Below are positions 1 to 8,800 of a stretch of 34,362 nt of DNA, piece by piece. This DNA comes from an uncultured Candidatus Thioglobus sp. GTDB lineage: Bacteria; Pseudomonadota; Gammaproteobacteria; PS1; Pseudothioglobaceae. The translations under genes were made by a program, and so were the position numbers. Each line of letters opens with the position of its first letter. Position 1 is the first letter of the stretch. The notes under the pieces were generated by a model that saw only the letters and a list, made by a program, of their open reading frames with translations, made no database searches and had not been told where the DNA came from. Where the stretch lies: the NCBI GenBank assembly GCA_905618925.1, contig CAJQTG010000018.1:1-34362 (forward strand), given 5' to 3'.

Positions 1-1
1 C

Positions 2-820
2 CCTGATGCAATGGGCTTAGGGCTTCATTTTATTGAGGGTGAGGGGCCAAAATTTACTAATCCACTTCACACGCTCAGTAGTATCGAAAACTTAACTAAG
101 CCAGATGTTGGAACTGAACTTGCTTACGTTAGTGAGGCAGTTTCTGTAATCAAAAAAAACCTTAAAGGCAGGGTTCCATTAATAGGCTTTACTGGAAGCC
201 CGTGGACACTAGCAACATATATGGTTGAAGGTGGTACTAGTAAAACTTTTTCAAAGGTCAAGGGTTTGATGTATGAAAACCCAAGGCACATGCACCAACT
301 TCTTGATGTTCTAGCTGATACCGTTATAGACTATCTAAATTCTCAAATTGAGGCTGGAGCAGATTCAGTAATGATTTTTGATACTTGGGGCGGGCTTTTA
401 AGTAAAAATAGTTATGAAAATTTCTCATTAAGATACATGTCAAAAATTGTAGATGGGATTCACCGCAACTACGAAGGTAAAACCATTCCAGTAACACTTT
501 TCACTAAAGGCGGCGCGGCATGGCTCGAGCAAATTTCTGCAACTGGATGTAATGCTGTTGGCATTGACTGGACAATTGAGCTTGGAGAGGCGGAAAGGAG
601 GGTAGGCTCAAAAGTTGCAATACAGGGCAATCTTGATCCATCAGTCCTTTATGCATCACCTGATGTAATCAAAGCTGAAGCCTATAAAGTTCTTGACCAA
701 TTCAAAGGTAAAACTGGACATGTGTTTAATCTTGGGCATGGAATTACTCCTGACGTCAATCCAGATAGTATGAAAGTTTTAGTGGATGCAGTTCACTCTT
801 ATTCAGCCAAAAATAAATAA
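2..820 (+). CDS. hemE: Uroporphyrinogen decarboxylase, 5'-truncated by the window edge
   Basis: HemE decarboxylates the four acetate side chains of uroporphyrinogen III to give coproporphyrinogen III in cytoplasmic haem biosynthesis. The reading frame is open from base 2, so the visible 272 codons are the C-terminal three quarters of a protein that is normally about 355 residues. Recognisable stretches are PDAMGLGL at the very start, [33 protein letters not shown] and the C-terminal HVFNLGHGI, all typical of gammaproteobacterial HemE. The first in-frame ATG (base 11) lies inside a conserved motif and is not the true start. The gene ends 75 bases before trpA, which appears to have its own promoter. 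No clear terminator hairpin follows. Identification is firm; the start lies outside the window. Confidence 0.96.
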   Translation, partial: PDAMGLGLHFIEGEGPKFTNPLHTLSSIENLTKPDVGTELAYVSEAVSVIKKNLKGRVPLIGFTGSPWTLATYMVEGGTSKTFSKVKGLMYENPRHMHQLLDVLADTVIDYLNSQIEAGADSVMIFDTWGGLLSKNSYENFSLRYMSKIVDGIHRNYEGKTIPVTLFTKGGAAWLEQISATGCNAVGIDWTIELGEAERRVGSKVAIQGNLDPSVLYASPDVIKAEAYKVLDQFKGKTGHVFNLGHGITPDVNPDSMKVLVDAVHSYSAKNK

Positions 821-842
821 AGTCTATCAAATGGACATTAAA

Positions 843-870
843 TTGAGTTTAACTTTGTCTATGTTAAAAT
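843..870 (+). promoter_or_regulatory. Putative sigma-70 promoter for trpA-accD
   Basis: TTGAGT (843-848) and TAAAAT (865-870) are separated by 16 bases, with a TG dinucleotide one base before the -10 element (extended -10 form). Transcription would begin near 877, about 19 bases before the trpA ATG. The context fits, because trpA is the first gene after hemE with a real gap. This is seen by eye in AT-rich DNA, so chance matches are possible. Confidence 0.45.
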
Positions 871-895
871 TTAATTAAAAATAACACTAATAATT

Positions 896-1696
896 ATGTC
901 ACGAATCTTAAATATTTTCAAAAAACTTGAAGCTAAGAGTAAGACTGCTTTTATTCCATTTATTACTGCTGGTGATAGTGGTCTAGATAACTCAGAAGCA
1001 CTGGTTTTTACTTTGGCAGATAGTGGTGCAGATATTATAGAGCTAGGAATGCCTTTTTCAGATCCTATGGCTGATGGGCCAGTAATTGCAAAATCACATG
1101 AGAGAGCTGTTGCAGATGGTGTTAACTTGCATGATGTATTTGCAATAGTTGAAAGGTTTAGGGAGCATAATCAATCTACTGGTATCGTTTTAATGGGATA
1201 TACGAATCCAATTGAGGTGTTTGGCTATAAAGAATTTGCACTTAGAGCTCATGAAGCAGGAGTAGACGGAATTTTGGTTGTTGATATGCCACCAGAAGAG
1301 GTCCACGACCTTAAGAAAGAGCTCGATAAACTAGAGATTGATCTTATCTTTTTAGTTGCTCCTACAACTACGGATGAACGATTACAATATATTGCAGAAA
1401 TGGCAACTGGCTACATATACTTTGTTTCATTGAAAGGCGTAACAGGCGCAGGAAATCTCGATGTTGCATCGGTTAACCATCACTTGGAAAGAATGAGGAA
1501 TTATTTTAAATTACCAGTGGGAGTTGGTTTTGGAATAAGTAATGCTGAAATTGCGAAACAAGTCGGTGAGAATGCTGACGCAGTAATTGTTGGCAGTGCG
1601 CTAGTTTCAATTATTGAAAAATTGTCCAGCGACAAAGATACAATGCTCACGAAGGTTGGGAATTTAGCAAAGGAAATCTCAAATGCAATTAATTAA
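896..1696 (+). CDS. trpA: Tryptophan synthase alpha subunit
   Basis: TrpA cleaves indole-3-glycerol phosphate to indole and glyceraldehyde 3-phosphate, channelling indole to TrpB in the alpha2-beta2 complex. The 266-residue TIM barrel is full length (Salmonella TrpA has 268). Both catalytic acids sit at the classical numbers: Glu49 in IIELGMPFSDP and Asp60 in MADGPV. The phosphate-binding loop is seen as GVGFGIS and the active-site loop as SLKGVTGAG. The start is the ATG at 896. accD follows after 12 bases, an adjacency common in gammaproteobacteria, so the two are probably co-transcribed. The unusual point is upstream: the expected trpB is absent and hemE lies there instead, so TrpB must be encoded outside the window. 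Confidence 0.97.
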   Translation: MSRILNIFKKLEAKSKTAFIPFITAGDSGLDNSEALVFTLADSGADIIELGMPFSDPMADGPVIAKSHERAVADGVNLHDVFAIVERFREHNQSTGIVLMGYTNPIEVFGYKEFALRAHEAGVDGILVVDMPPEEVHDLKKELDKLEIDLIFLVAPTTTDERLQYIAEMATGYIYFVSLKGVTGAGNLDVASVNHHLERMRNYFKLPVGVGFGISNAEIAKQVGENADAVIVGSALVSIIEKLSSDKDTMLTKVGNLAKEISNAIN

Positions 1697-1708
1697 TTTA
1701 CAAATATT

Positions 1709-2560
1709 ATGAGCTGGTTAGAAAAAATTATGCCATCTATTGGCATTAACACTAAAAAAAATATTCCAGAAGGTCTTTGGAGTAAATGTCCAGAGTGCAG
1801 CCGAGTGCTTTATCAAGAGGAGCTTGAGCGTCTACATTATGTTTGTCCAAAGTGTGACCATCATTTAAGAATTTCTGCAAGAAAACGTATAGAGAGTTTT
1901 CTGGATATTGAGCAGCAACTTGAGATAGCTGCTAATATTCAGTCGGTAGATCCACTTCAGTTTAAAGATCAAAAAAAATATAAAGATCGTTATCAAGATG
2001 CCCAAAAAAAGACCAAGGAAAAAGATGCGTTAGTTGTTAAAACTGGATTATTAAAAGGTATGCCAATTGTAGTTGCAGCTTTTGATTTTAGTTTTATGGG
2101 TGGATCAATGGGTTCAGTTGTTGGTGAAAAATTTGTCAGAGCTGCTAATATTGCTATTGAAAATAGACATCCTTTGGTATGTTTTTCTGCAAGTGGTGGT
2201 GCAAGAATGCAGGAAGGACTTTTTTCTCTAATGCAAATGTCAAAAACTTCACTTGCTGTTAAGTTACTAGCTGATAATAAAATCCCATTTATCTCAGTCT
2301 TAACTGATCCAACAATGGGTGGTGTTTCAGCTAGCTTAGCAATGCTAGGCGATGTTCAGATTGCTGAGCCCAATGCAAGAATAGGATTTGCTGGTGCAAG
2401 AGTTGTTGAACAAACAGTTCGAGAAGAGCTACCAGAAGGATTTCAAAGAAGTGAATTTTTACTTGAGAAGGGCGCTATTGATATGATAGTTCACAGATCA
2501 GACTTGCGTCAAAAAGTCTTTCAGATTCTCTCTGCACTTCACCTCAATAATCAAAAATAA
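1709..2560 (+). CDS. accD: Acetyl-CoA carboxylase carboxyltransferase subunit beta
   Basis: AccD pairs with AccA to transfer the carboxyl group from carboxybiotin-BCCP to acetyl-CoA, giving malonyl-CoA for fatty-acid synthesis. The N-terminal four-cysteine zinc ribbon is intact, with Cys27, Cys30, Cys46 and Cys49 at the same numbers as in E. coli. The crotonase-like core follows, with [11 protein letters not shown], the oxyanion-hole stretch [11 protein letters not shown] and [10 protein letters not shown]. At 283 residues it is slightly shorter than E. coli AccD (304), the difference being in the C-terminal tail. It starts 12 bases after trpA and probably depends on the same promoter. accA is not in the window. 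Confidence 0.97.
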   Translation: MSWLEKIMPSIGINTKKNIPEGLWSKCPECSRVLYQEELERLHYVCPKCDHHLRISARKRIESFLDIEQQLEIAANIQSVDPLQFKDQKKYKDRYQDAQKKTKEKDALVVKTGLLKGMPIVVAAFDFSFMGGSMGSVVGEKFVRAANIAIENRHPLVCFSASGGARMQEGLFSLMQMSKTSLAVKLLADNKIPFISVLTDPTMGGVSASLAMLGDVQIAEPNARIGFAGARVVEQTVREELPEGFQRSEFLLEKGAIDMIVHRSDLRQKVFQILSALHLNNQK

Positions 2561-2596
2561 TTGTAATATTTTTAACGTGAATCAAGCTGAGAAATT

Positions 2597-3526
2597 TTGA
2601 AGATATTTTTGGCCAATCCAAGAGGTTTTTGCGCTGGCGTTGATCGCGCTATAGAGATAGTTGAGCGCGCAATTGAAAAACATGGTGCACCAATTTATGT
2701 GCGTCATGAGGTTGTTCATAATAAATTCGTTGTTAGTAACCTAAAAAAGAAAGGAGCAATTTTTGTTGAAGAAATTAATGAAGTTCCAAAAGGAAGTGTT
2801 GTAATTTTTAGTGCCCATGGAGTATCACAAGCCGTAAGAAAAGAGGCTGCTGAGATTTCAGATACTATTTATGATGCAACTTGTCCTTTAGTAACAAAAG
2901 TACATAAAGAGGTAGCCAGACGCCAAAAACAAAATCATCAAGTTATTCTGATTGGCCATGCCGGTCATCCAGAGGTTGAGGGAACCTTAGGACAGTCAAA
3001 TTCTTCTAGCCGTATTACTTTAGTTGAGTCAATTAAAGATATTAAAGATTTAGACTTGTCTGAAGATTTAGATATTTCCTATACAACGCAGACTACTTTG
3101 TCGGTTGACGATACAAAGCAGATTCTCGAATCTCTTAAAACTAAATTTCCAAAAATTCAAGCACCTAAAAAAAGTGATATTTGTTATGCAACTCAAAATC
3201 GCCAAGATTCTGTCAAGGCTATGATGAAAAATTCAGAAATACTTCTTGTTATTGGTTCAAAAAATTCTTCTAATTCGAATCGACTCAAAGAGATTGCAGA
3301 AAATGAAGGAAAGCCCGCTTATTTAATTGATGAAGCAACTGATATTGAAAATGATTGGTTGAATGGTGTAACTTCTATAGGAGTTACAGCTGGCGCATCT
3401 GCTCCAGAAGTTCTAGTACAGGCGGTGGTATCTTATCTAATGATGAATGGTGGCAGTGAAATTGTTGAAGTAAGTGGAGCTAAAGAGTCTGTAAATTTTC
3501 CAGTACCAAATGCATTAAGAGTATAA
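2597..3526 (+). CDS. ispH: 4-hydroxy-3-methylbut-2-enyl diphosphate reductase (LytB/IspH)
   Basis: IspH is the last enzyme of the non-mevalonate isoprenoid pathway. It reduces HMBPP to IPP and DMAPP with an iron-sulfur cluster. The three cluster cysteines are present: Cys12 (NPRGFCAGV), Cys96 (DATCPLV) and Cys196 (ICYATQNRQ). The catalytic region [11 protein letters not shown] is also intact. The 309-residue length is typical of the family. The start codon is TTG at 2597; it is chosen because the protein then begins [12 protein letters not shown], matching the family N-terminus exactly, and no in-frame ATG lies upstream. The ribosome-binding site is weak (GAG at 2589-2591). The gene is 36 bases after accD and may be read from the same transcript. 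Confidence 0.97.
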   Translation: MKIFLANPRGFCAGVDRAIEIVERAIEKHGAPIYVRHEVVHNKFVVSNLKKKGAIFVEEINEVPKGSVVIFSAHGVSQAVRKEAAEISDTIYDATCPLVTKVHKEVARRQKQNHQVILIGHAGHPEVEGTLGQSNSSSRITLVESIKDIKDLDLSEDLDISYTTQTTLSVDDTKQILESLKTKFPKIQAPKKSDICYATQNRQDSVKAMMKNSEILLVIGSKNSSNSNRLKEIAENEGKPAYLIDEATDIENDWLNGVTSIGVTAGASAPEVLVQAVVSYLMMNGGSEIVEVSGAKESVNFPVPNALRV

Positions 3527-3555
3527 AAAATAATCGAATTAAGGAAATAAGATTT

Positions 3556-4560
3556 ATGAAAAAATATGGTATTTATGGAATTGGCGCCGCAATAGTTGAT
3601 ACTGAAGTTATTGTTAGTGATTCATTTTTAAGTGAAAATGATATTAGTAAGGGCTTGATGACTCTCGTTGATGAAAAAAGACAAAAATACTTAATGGATG
3701 AGCTGACTAGTCAGCGTGTAGCTGTTAAAAGGAGTTGTGGCGGATCAGCATGCAATTCTGTTGTAGCGGCTAGTAGATTTGGATCTTCAGCGTTCTTTTC
3801 TGGTAAAGTTGCAGATGATGATGAGGGCATTTTTTTTGTTAAAGATTTAAATCGTGCGGGCGTTGATTTTCATCAAGTTGATTCTTCTAGAGGTATTACT
3901 GGTAAATGTTTGGTAATGATTAGCCCTGATGCTGAGCGAACAATGAACACCTATTTGGGCGCTAGCCTAGAGCTATCATATCGTGAAGTTGATGAAAAAG
4001 CTTTAGCAGTTTCAGAATGGCTATACATTGAAGGTTATGTTGTGACTGATGATGAAAGAACAGCTGTTGCAAGAGATGCTATGATTTATGCGAAGAAGAA
4101 TGGAGTTAAAACCTCATTGAGTCTTTCCGATCCATTTATTGTTGAAGTTTTTTCGGATAATATTAGAACTATTATTGGCGATGATGGCGTGGATCTAATT
4201 TTTTGTAATGGTGATGAAGCTAGAAGTTTTACTGGAACTCATACAGTAGAAGCTGCAGCTGAAGCTTTAAAAAAGTATGCTAAGACCTTTGCTATTACGA
4301 GAGGTGCAGGTGGATCATTAGTTTTTGATGGAACTAATATGATCCATACTCCAGGAGTTCTTGCAAGTGCAGTAGATACTAATGGTGCGGGCGATATGTT
4401 TGCTGGTTCTTTCTTATATGCACTAGGTCGTGGTAAAGACTTTTCTTGGGCCGCTGACTTTGCTAACGCCTCTTCATCAAGAGTGGTTAGTCAATTTGGA
4501 CCAAGAATAAAGGTGATTGAATATATTAGTCTTAAGCAACAATTTAATATTCAAGAATGA
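3556..4560 (+). CDS. PfkB-family carbohydrate/adenosine kinase
   Basis: This is a ribokinase-fold (PfkB) kinase of 334 residues that transfers phosphate from ATP to a hydroxyl of a sugar or nucleoside. The N-terminal YGIYGIGAAIVDTE, the substrate-side RSCGGSACNSVVAASRFG and the C-terminal PfkB signature DTNGAGDMFAGSFL are all clear. The catalytic base is Asp280, in Gly277-Ala278-Gly279-Asp280. Overall it resembles the adenosine-kinase-like branch often annotated as 'adenosine kinase' or 'sugar kinase' in proteobacteria, but the substrate cannot be read from sequence. It begins 29 bases after ispH, preceded by an AAGGAA ribosome-binding site, and is probably the last gene of the ispH transcript. 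Family is secure; substrate is open. Confidence 0.9.
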   Translation: MKKYGIYGIGAAIVDTEVIVSDSFLSENDISKGLMTLVDEKRQKYLMDELTSQRVAVKRSCGGSACNSVVAASRFGSSAFFSGKVADDDEGIFFVKDLNRAGVDFHQVDSSRGITGKCLVMISPDAERTMNTYLGASLELSYREVDEKALAVSEWLYIEGYVVTDDERTAVARDAMIYAKKNGVKTSLSLSDPFIVEVFSDNIRTIIGDDGVDLIFCNGDEARSFTGTHTVEAAAEALKKYAKTFAITRGAGGSLVFDGTNMIHTPGVLASAVDTNGAGDMFAGSFLYALGRGKDFSWAADFANASSSRVVSQFGPRIKVIEYISLKQQFNIQE

Positions 4561-4683
4561 ATTAGTAGGTCAGGGATTTAGAGTTACTAAATTTTAATAT
4601 TAAATAAATGAAGCTTTGATTCTGGTCTATTAGATATTAGGCTGTTGGTTCCATTATGTGATATTTTGTAACTCATATTAATC

Positions 4684-4718
4684 TATAATTTTTAATTAGG
4701 GGCTATTTTACTTGAGGA
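4684..4718 (+). promoter_or_regulatory. -10 element and strong ribosome-binding site for the winged-helix gene
   Basis: The 165-base gap before the gene at 4726 contains TATAAT (4684-4689) with no good -35 hexamer 16-18 bases upstream. A strong Shine-Dalgarno GAGGA (4714-4718) follows, seven bases before the ATG. A consensus -10 with a poor -35 would suit an activator-dependent or weak promoter. The rest of the gap shows only AT-rich sequence, including the palindrome TTTAATATTAAA. Confidence 0.4.
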
Positions 4719-4725
4719 ATATAAA

Positions 4726-5010
4726 ATGAAAAAAGCAGTTAGTAGGTTATTTCAGTTAAGAAAAGCGCTAGATGAATGTGAAAAAGAATTTGGTTTAGGT
4801 GAATTTTCAGAAGTCGAAAGAGCGGTTTTTTCTTTCATCACTTCCAATTCTAATGTAACAATTACTGCAATAAAAAACGATCCATACTTCTCTAAGTATT
4901 CATTATCAACAATAAAACGTGCAGTACTATTTCTAACTTCTAATGGCGTAGTTAGTGCAAATCAGTCTTTGACTGATAAACGTGAAATGATATTATTGTT
5001 TGATCAGTAA
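4726..5010 (+). CDS. Small winged-helix-like DNA-binding protein, function unknown
   Basis: This is a 94-residue protein with no signal peptide or membrane segment. After a basic N-terminal helix (MKKAVSRLFQLRKALD) it has the layout of a MarR-type winged helix: an initial helix around EVERAVFSFITS, a helix-turn-helix around VTITAIKNDPYFSKYSLSTIKRAVLFLTSNGVV (read in pieces, residues about 46-77), and a wing ending in SLTDKREMILLF. The LSTIKRAVLFL stretch resembles a recognition helix. The strong GAGGA ribosome-binding site and codon use like its neighbours support a real gene. It stands alone between a kinase gene and a structured gap. I do not recognise a named family. Calling it a transcriptional regulator is an inference from fold pattern only. 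Confidence 0.75.
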   Translation: MKKAVSRLFQLRKALDECEKEFGLGEFSEVERAVFSFITSNSNVTITAIKNDPYFSKYSLSTIKRAVLFLTSNGVVSANQSLTDKREMILLFDQ

Positions 5011-5274
5011 ATATCGAGATATAATTAAAGTAAGTAGCTGAGTTTTTAATTGGTCTTAGTTTAAACCAATCAAATACTCAAACGCATTGCTAAGTATGCA
5101 AGGTAATTTGTACAGGCTTCTTTAAAAAACTAAGCATGAGATCTGTCTTAGACTCGTAGCAGCCAGCTAAGATGGTTGAATAAAGTTAAGGCATTAAATA
5201 CTCTATCATATTAAATATATAGAGGCTACAAGTCTGATATACATTTCTTACAGACTCTAAACTTGGATAAAACG
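5011..5274. other. 264-base non-coding gap rich in CTAAG/CTTAG motifs
   Basis: No credible open reading frame is present. CTTAG occurs at 5055-5059 and 5147-5151, and its complement CTAAG at 5090-5094, 5130-5134 and 5167-5171. Two of the CTAAG copies extend to CTAAG(T/C)ATG, 40 bases apart. The CTTAG at 5147 could pair with either flanking CTAAG, so alternative hairpins are possible; the pair 5146-5151/5167-5172 gives six base pairs. An AGTCTG/CAGACT inverted repeat (5231-5236/5251-5256) lies just before the next gene. It could be a structured leader, a small RNA or a set of protein-binding sites. I cannot tell which. Confidence 0.5.
5039..5080. repeat. Imperfect inverted repeat downstream of the winged-helix gene
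   Basis: Arms 5039-5054 and 5065-5080 pair at 14 of 16 positions around a 10-base loop that holds CTTAG. The hairpin starts 29 bases after the winged-helix stop codon. No T-run follows either arm, so it is not a standard intrinsic terminator on either strand. Confidence 0.6.
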
Positions 5275-5844
5275 ATGAAAGAATTTCTATCTCAAAATAT
5301 AATAGCTTTTCTAGTTATTATCTTTGTAACATTTATTAATGGCCAGGCATACATTAGTGGAAATATTATTTGGCTCCCTATTGGGGCAGTATCTTTATGC
5401 TATCTTTTATTTGGCTTTAATATTTTTATAGCGGTTTTTCTGGCTATATCAATGTCATCTGTTTGGTTTCATGACTCATCTTTTACAGGTATAAATCTTT
5501 TACATCTTGTAGGCACATTCTCGCCACTATTAGCCATAGCTAGTATGAAATTTTTTAAATTATCGAATTTTTTTGAAGGCGGGAGGCTAGTTTTTCAACA
5601 TTTGCTTTTTTTAGCTATATTAACAGCTCTTTATAATACACTTATGAAATTTTTTGCTTATTCGTATCTCTCATTAGGTAAGCCAGATGATTTACCAATT
5701 AATGCCATGAATTTTATAACAAATTATTTGATTGGAGATGTTCTTGGCTGTTTAGCTGTTTTATTTTTTGCCGCACTAGTCGTTGTGCCTGGGATTCGCT
5801 ACTTTGCGCCTAATCTTGTTCCATCACAAGATAAAGCTAAATAG
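5275..5844 (+). CDS. Small integral membrane protein resembling a MASE1 sensor domain
   Basis: A 189-residue, strongly hydrophobic protein with about five or six membrane segments (roughly 8-25, 30-48, 49-65, 72-92, 106-130 and 150-175). Two stretches resemble MASE1 sensory domains: IIWLPIGAVSLCYLLFG (31-47), like the family's N-terminal W-P-x-x-G segment, and YLIGDVLGCLAVL (151-163), like the conserved GD-x-LG motif before the last helix. No GGDEF, EAL or kinase domain follows; the protein simply ends in a short polar tail. I chose the ATG at 5275, which has GGA six bases before it, over an in-frame TTG at 5263 whose upstream sequence is poor. The MASE1 link is an inference from motif resemblance; the ligand is unknown. 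Confidence 0.7.
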   Translation: MKEFLSQNIIAFLVIIFVTFINGQAYISGNIIWLPIGAVSLCYLLFGFNIFIAVFLAISMSSVWFHDSSFTGINLLHLVGTFSPLLAIASMKFFKLSNFFEGGRLVFQHLLFLAILTALYNTLMKFFAYSYLSLGKPDDLPINAMNFITNYLIGDVLGCLAVLFFAALVVVPGIRYFAPNLVPSQDKAK

Positions 5845-5875
5845 ATTATAATTTTTAGCTATTCTTGATCAAAAA

Positions 5876-8800
5876 TTAAACTAGGCTATCTATTAATATA
5901 CTTACACCTCTAATACGAGAAAAATCAGCCTCCATAGTTTCATTAGAAATTAGAGTATTTTGATTTTTTAATTGAAACTGTCGTGGCTTCGTTTGAATTA
6001 AATTAATAATCTTTGATGTGTCAATGAGATTTTTTTCATTTAAAGTGATTTCTAGTTTCTCATCATAGATATTGATTTTGAGAATCCCTATTTCCTTAGA
6101 TTGTATTTTTAATGAAGTTGATTCAAACAGGTTATTAGTTTGATCTGGGAGGTGACCAAAGCGATCAATCATTTCTATTTTTAGCTCTTTTAATTCGTCA
6201 TCATTTGCAGCACTTGCAATTCTTTTATAGAGAACTAATCTCTCATGAACATCTGGTAAATAAGTATCAGGAATGATGCAAGCAATGCCGGAATTAATTT
6301 CAACTTCTTCAACTAATGCATCTTTAATATCAAATTTGGTATTGTTTTTTATTGCCTGAATGGTGCGCTTTAATAAGTCATGATATAAATTAAACCCAAT
6401 TTCTGATATTTTACCGCTTTGATTTTCTCCCAGAAGATCTCCAGCACCCCTAATCTCAAGGTCATGATTTGCTAGCATAAATCCTGCGCCAAGCTCCTCC
6501 AGTGAGGCTATAGCATCCAATCGTTTTCTTGCATTTGCTGTAATTGACTGGTGAGACTTAATTATAAGATAAGCATATGCCTTATGATGAGATCTTCCAA
6601 CCCTACCTCGAAGTTGGTGAAGCTGGGCAAGTCCAAAGTTTTGTGCATTATTGATAATAATTGTATTAGCACTTGGAATATCAATTCCAGTTTCAATAAT
6701 TGTAGTGCAAACTAAAAGCTGAAAGCGCTGATGATAAAAATCAGCCATTATTTGTTCAAGTTCTTTACTTGGCATTTGACCATGCGCAATTCGAACTTTT
6801 AAATTTGGCATGAGATCGCTCAAAGATTCTGCCATATTATCAATTGTATCAATATCATTATGAACAACAAAAATTTGCCCACCTCGATGCAGTTCACGAG
6901 AGCATGCCTCCTTGATAGTATTTTTATCCCATTCATCAACAAAGGTCTGTATTGCTGTTCTTTTAGCTGGGGGAGTGGCAATAATTGACATTTCTCGAAG
7001 AGAGCCTAACGCCATATTTAGTGATCTAGGAATAGGTGTGGCAGTCATAGTCAATATATCACTTTGACCGCGGATTTTTTTAAGTGCTTCTTTTTGCTTT
7101 ACGCCAAATCGATGCTCTTCGTCAATAATAATTAAGCCTAAGTTATGATATTTAATAGTTCCTTGAATCAGTTTATGAGTCCCAATAATAATATCAATCT
7201 TTCCGTCATTAAGATGAGATTTAATTTCATTTTGTTCCTTTGTGTTTTGAAACCTTGAAAGGGATTTAATTACAATAGGAAATTTGGAGAAGCGATCATT
7301 AAAAGTTTGGTCATGCTGGTTAGCTAATAGTGTCGTAGGAACAAGAATTGCAACTTGCTTACCAGATTCAACAGCTATAAAAGCAGCCCTCATTGCAATT
7401 TCAGTTTTGCCAAACCCTACATCACCACAGACTAGTCGATCCATTGGTCTTTCAGATTGCATATCTAAAAGAACATCATCCATTGTTTTTAATTGATCTG
7501 GAGTTTCCTCAAATGGGAAGCTAGATATAAAAGAACTATAAGAGTCATTTGGCGCTGGATAGGCAAATCCTTTTTGAGATTGACGCTTTGCGTAAATTTC
7601 TAATAGTTCAGCGGCAACATCATAAAGTGCTTCCGCTGCCTTTCTTTTTGCTTTAGTCCACTGCTGACTTCCTAACTTATGAAGAGGGGCATTATCTGAA
7701 CTTGCACCAGAATATCTAGAGATAAGGTTAAGCGCTGCAATGGGAACCATTAGTACTGAGCCATTTGCATACTCAAGCGACAGAAAATCTTGTTGATTCC
7801 CATCAAAACTTCGACTTTTAAGTCCCAAATATCGACCAACACCATAATGTTCATGTACGACAGGATCACCTAGCTGAATCTCAACAAGACTTTTAATTGC
7901 TTCATCAAAATCTTTATGTTTTGCTCTTCGTCTTCTCCTCTGTTTTACAGCATCCTTTCCAAACAGATTATTTTCAGTAATAATTGCAATCTGCTCAAAA
8001 AGAACGCCTTCACTTAGACTTGCATTAGTTATGCAGAGCCTATTATTTTGAATATGAAAGTCACTCCAGTCAGAGCAGTCATTTACATTAAGTTGATGAG
8101 TTGAGAGCAGATCAGTGAGTACACTTTGCCTACCTTCTGATTCACAAACAATTAATACTTGCCCATCAAAATTTTCAATAAACTTAATTAACTTATTAAG
8201 TGGCTTTTTTGTTTGGGCTTCTATTTTAAGTGGGGGAAGCATAGAAGATGAGAAGTTATAGCCTTCTTTTTTTTCTATTTTTGAGCTTTGTATTTGTATT
8301 TGTCTTTTATCTGAAAGTTTTTTAAAAAATATTTCAGTACTTAAAAATACTTTATTAATTTCTAGAGGGAGTCTTTCTAGTGAACCTTTACAATACTCAA
8401 AACGCTCTAATAATTCTTTAGCTTGAAGCTCCATCGCTTCAGTAAGTCCTTTTTGATAAACAATGACAGGTTCACCCAAAATATAATCAAACAGGGTTTC
8501 AGTTTTTTTAAAAAATAAAGGTAAGTAAAATTCTATTCCGCCTGGATAACGCCCTTCACTAACTTCGCTATAAATAAATCCATCAGTATTTCCAAATTCT
8601 GATAAATAGTTGTCTTTAAAGATTGAAATGCTGTCACTATCAGTTGCAAATTCCCTAGCAGGAAGTAGTTTTATTTCTTTAACAATTTCAACTGACCGCT
8701 GTGAAGATGAGTCAAATGACCTTATTGAATCTATCTCATTATCAAATAAGTCGATTCGAAAAGGATTTTTAGTGCCCATTGGATATAAATCAATTAGGGC

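Noticed and set aside
11-820. A complete hemE starting at the ATG at base 11.
   Set aside because: That ATG is an internal Met in the conserved PDAMGLGL stretch; the frame is open to the window edge, so the gene is cut off.
5120-5160. ACTAAGCATGAGATCTGTC resembles the CTAAGCATGTAG stretch near the 3' part of tmRNA (ssrA).
   Set aside because: No tRNA-like 3' end with a T-loop and CCA, no acceptor partner upstream and no ANDENYALAA-type tag frame are visible, so tmRNA is not supported.
5845-5875. AATTTTT/AAAAATT repeat as a bidirectional terminator between the MASE1-like gene and mfd.
   Set aside because: The stem is only seven A-T pairs with a long loop, which is too weak to call in AT-rich DNA.
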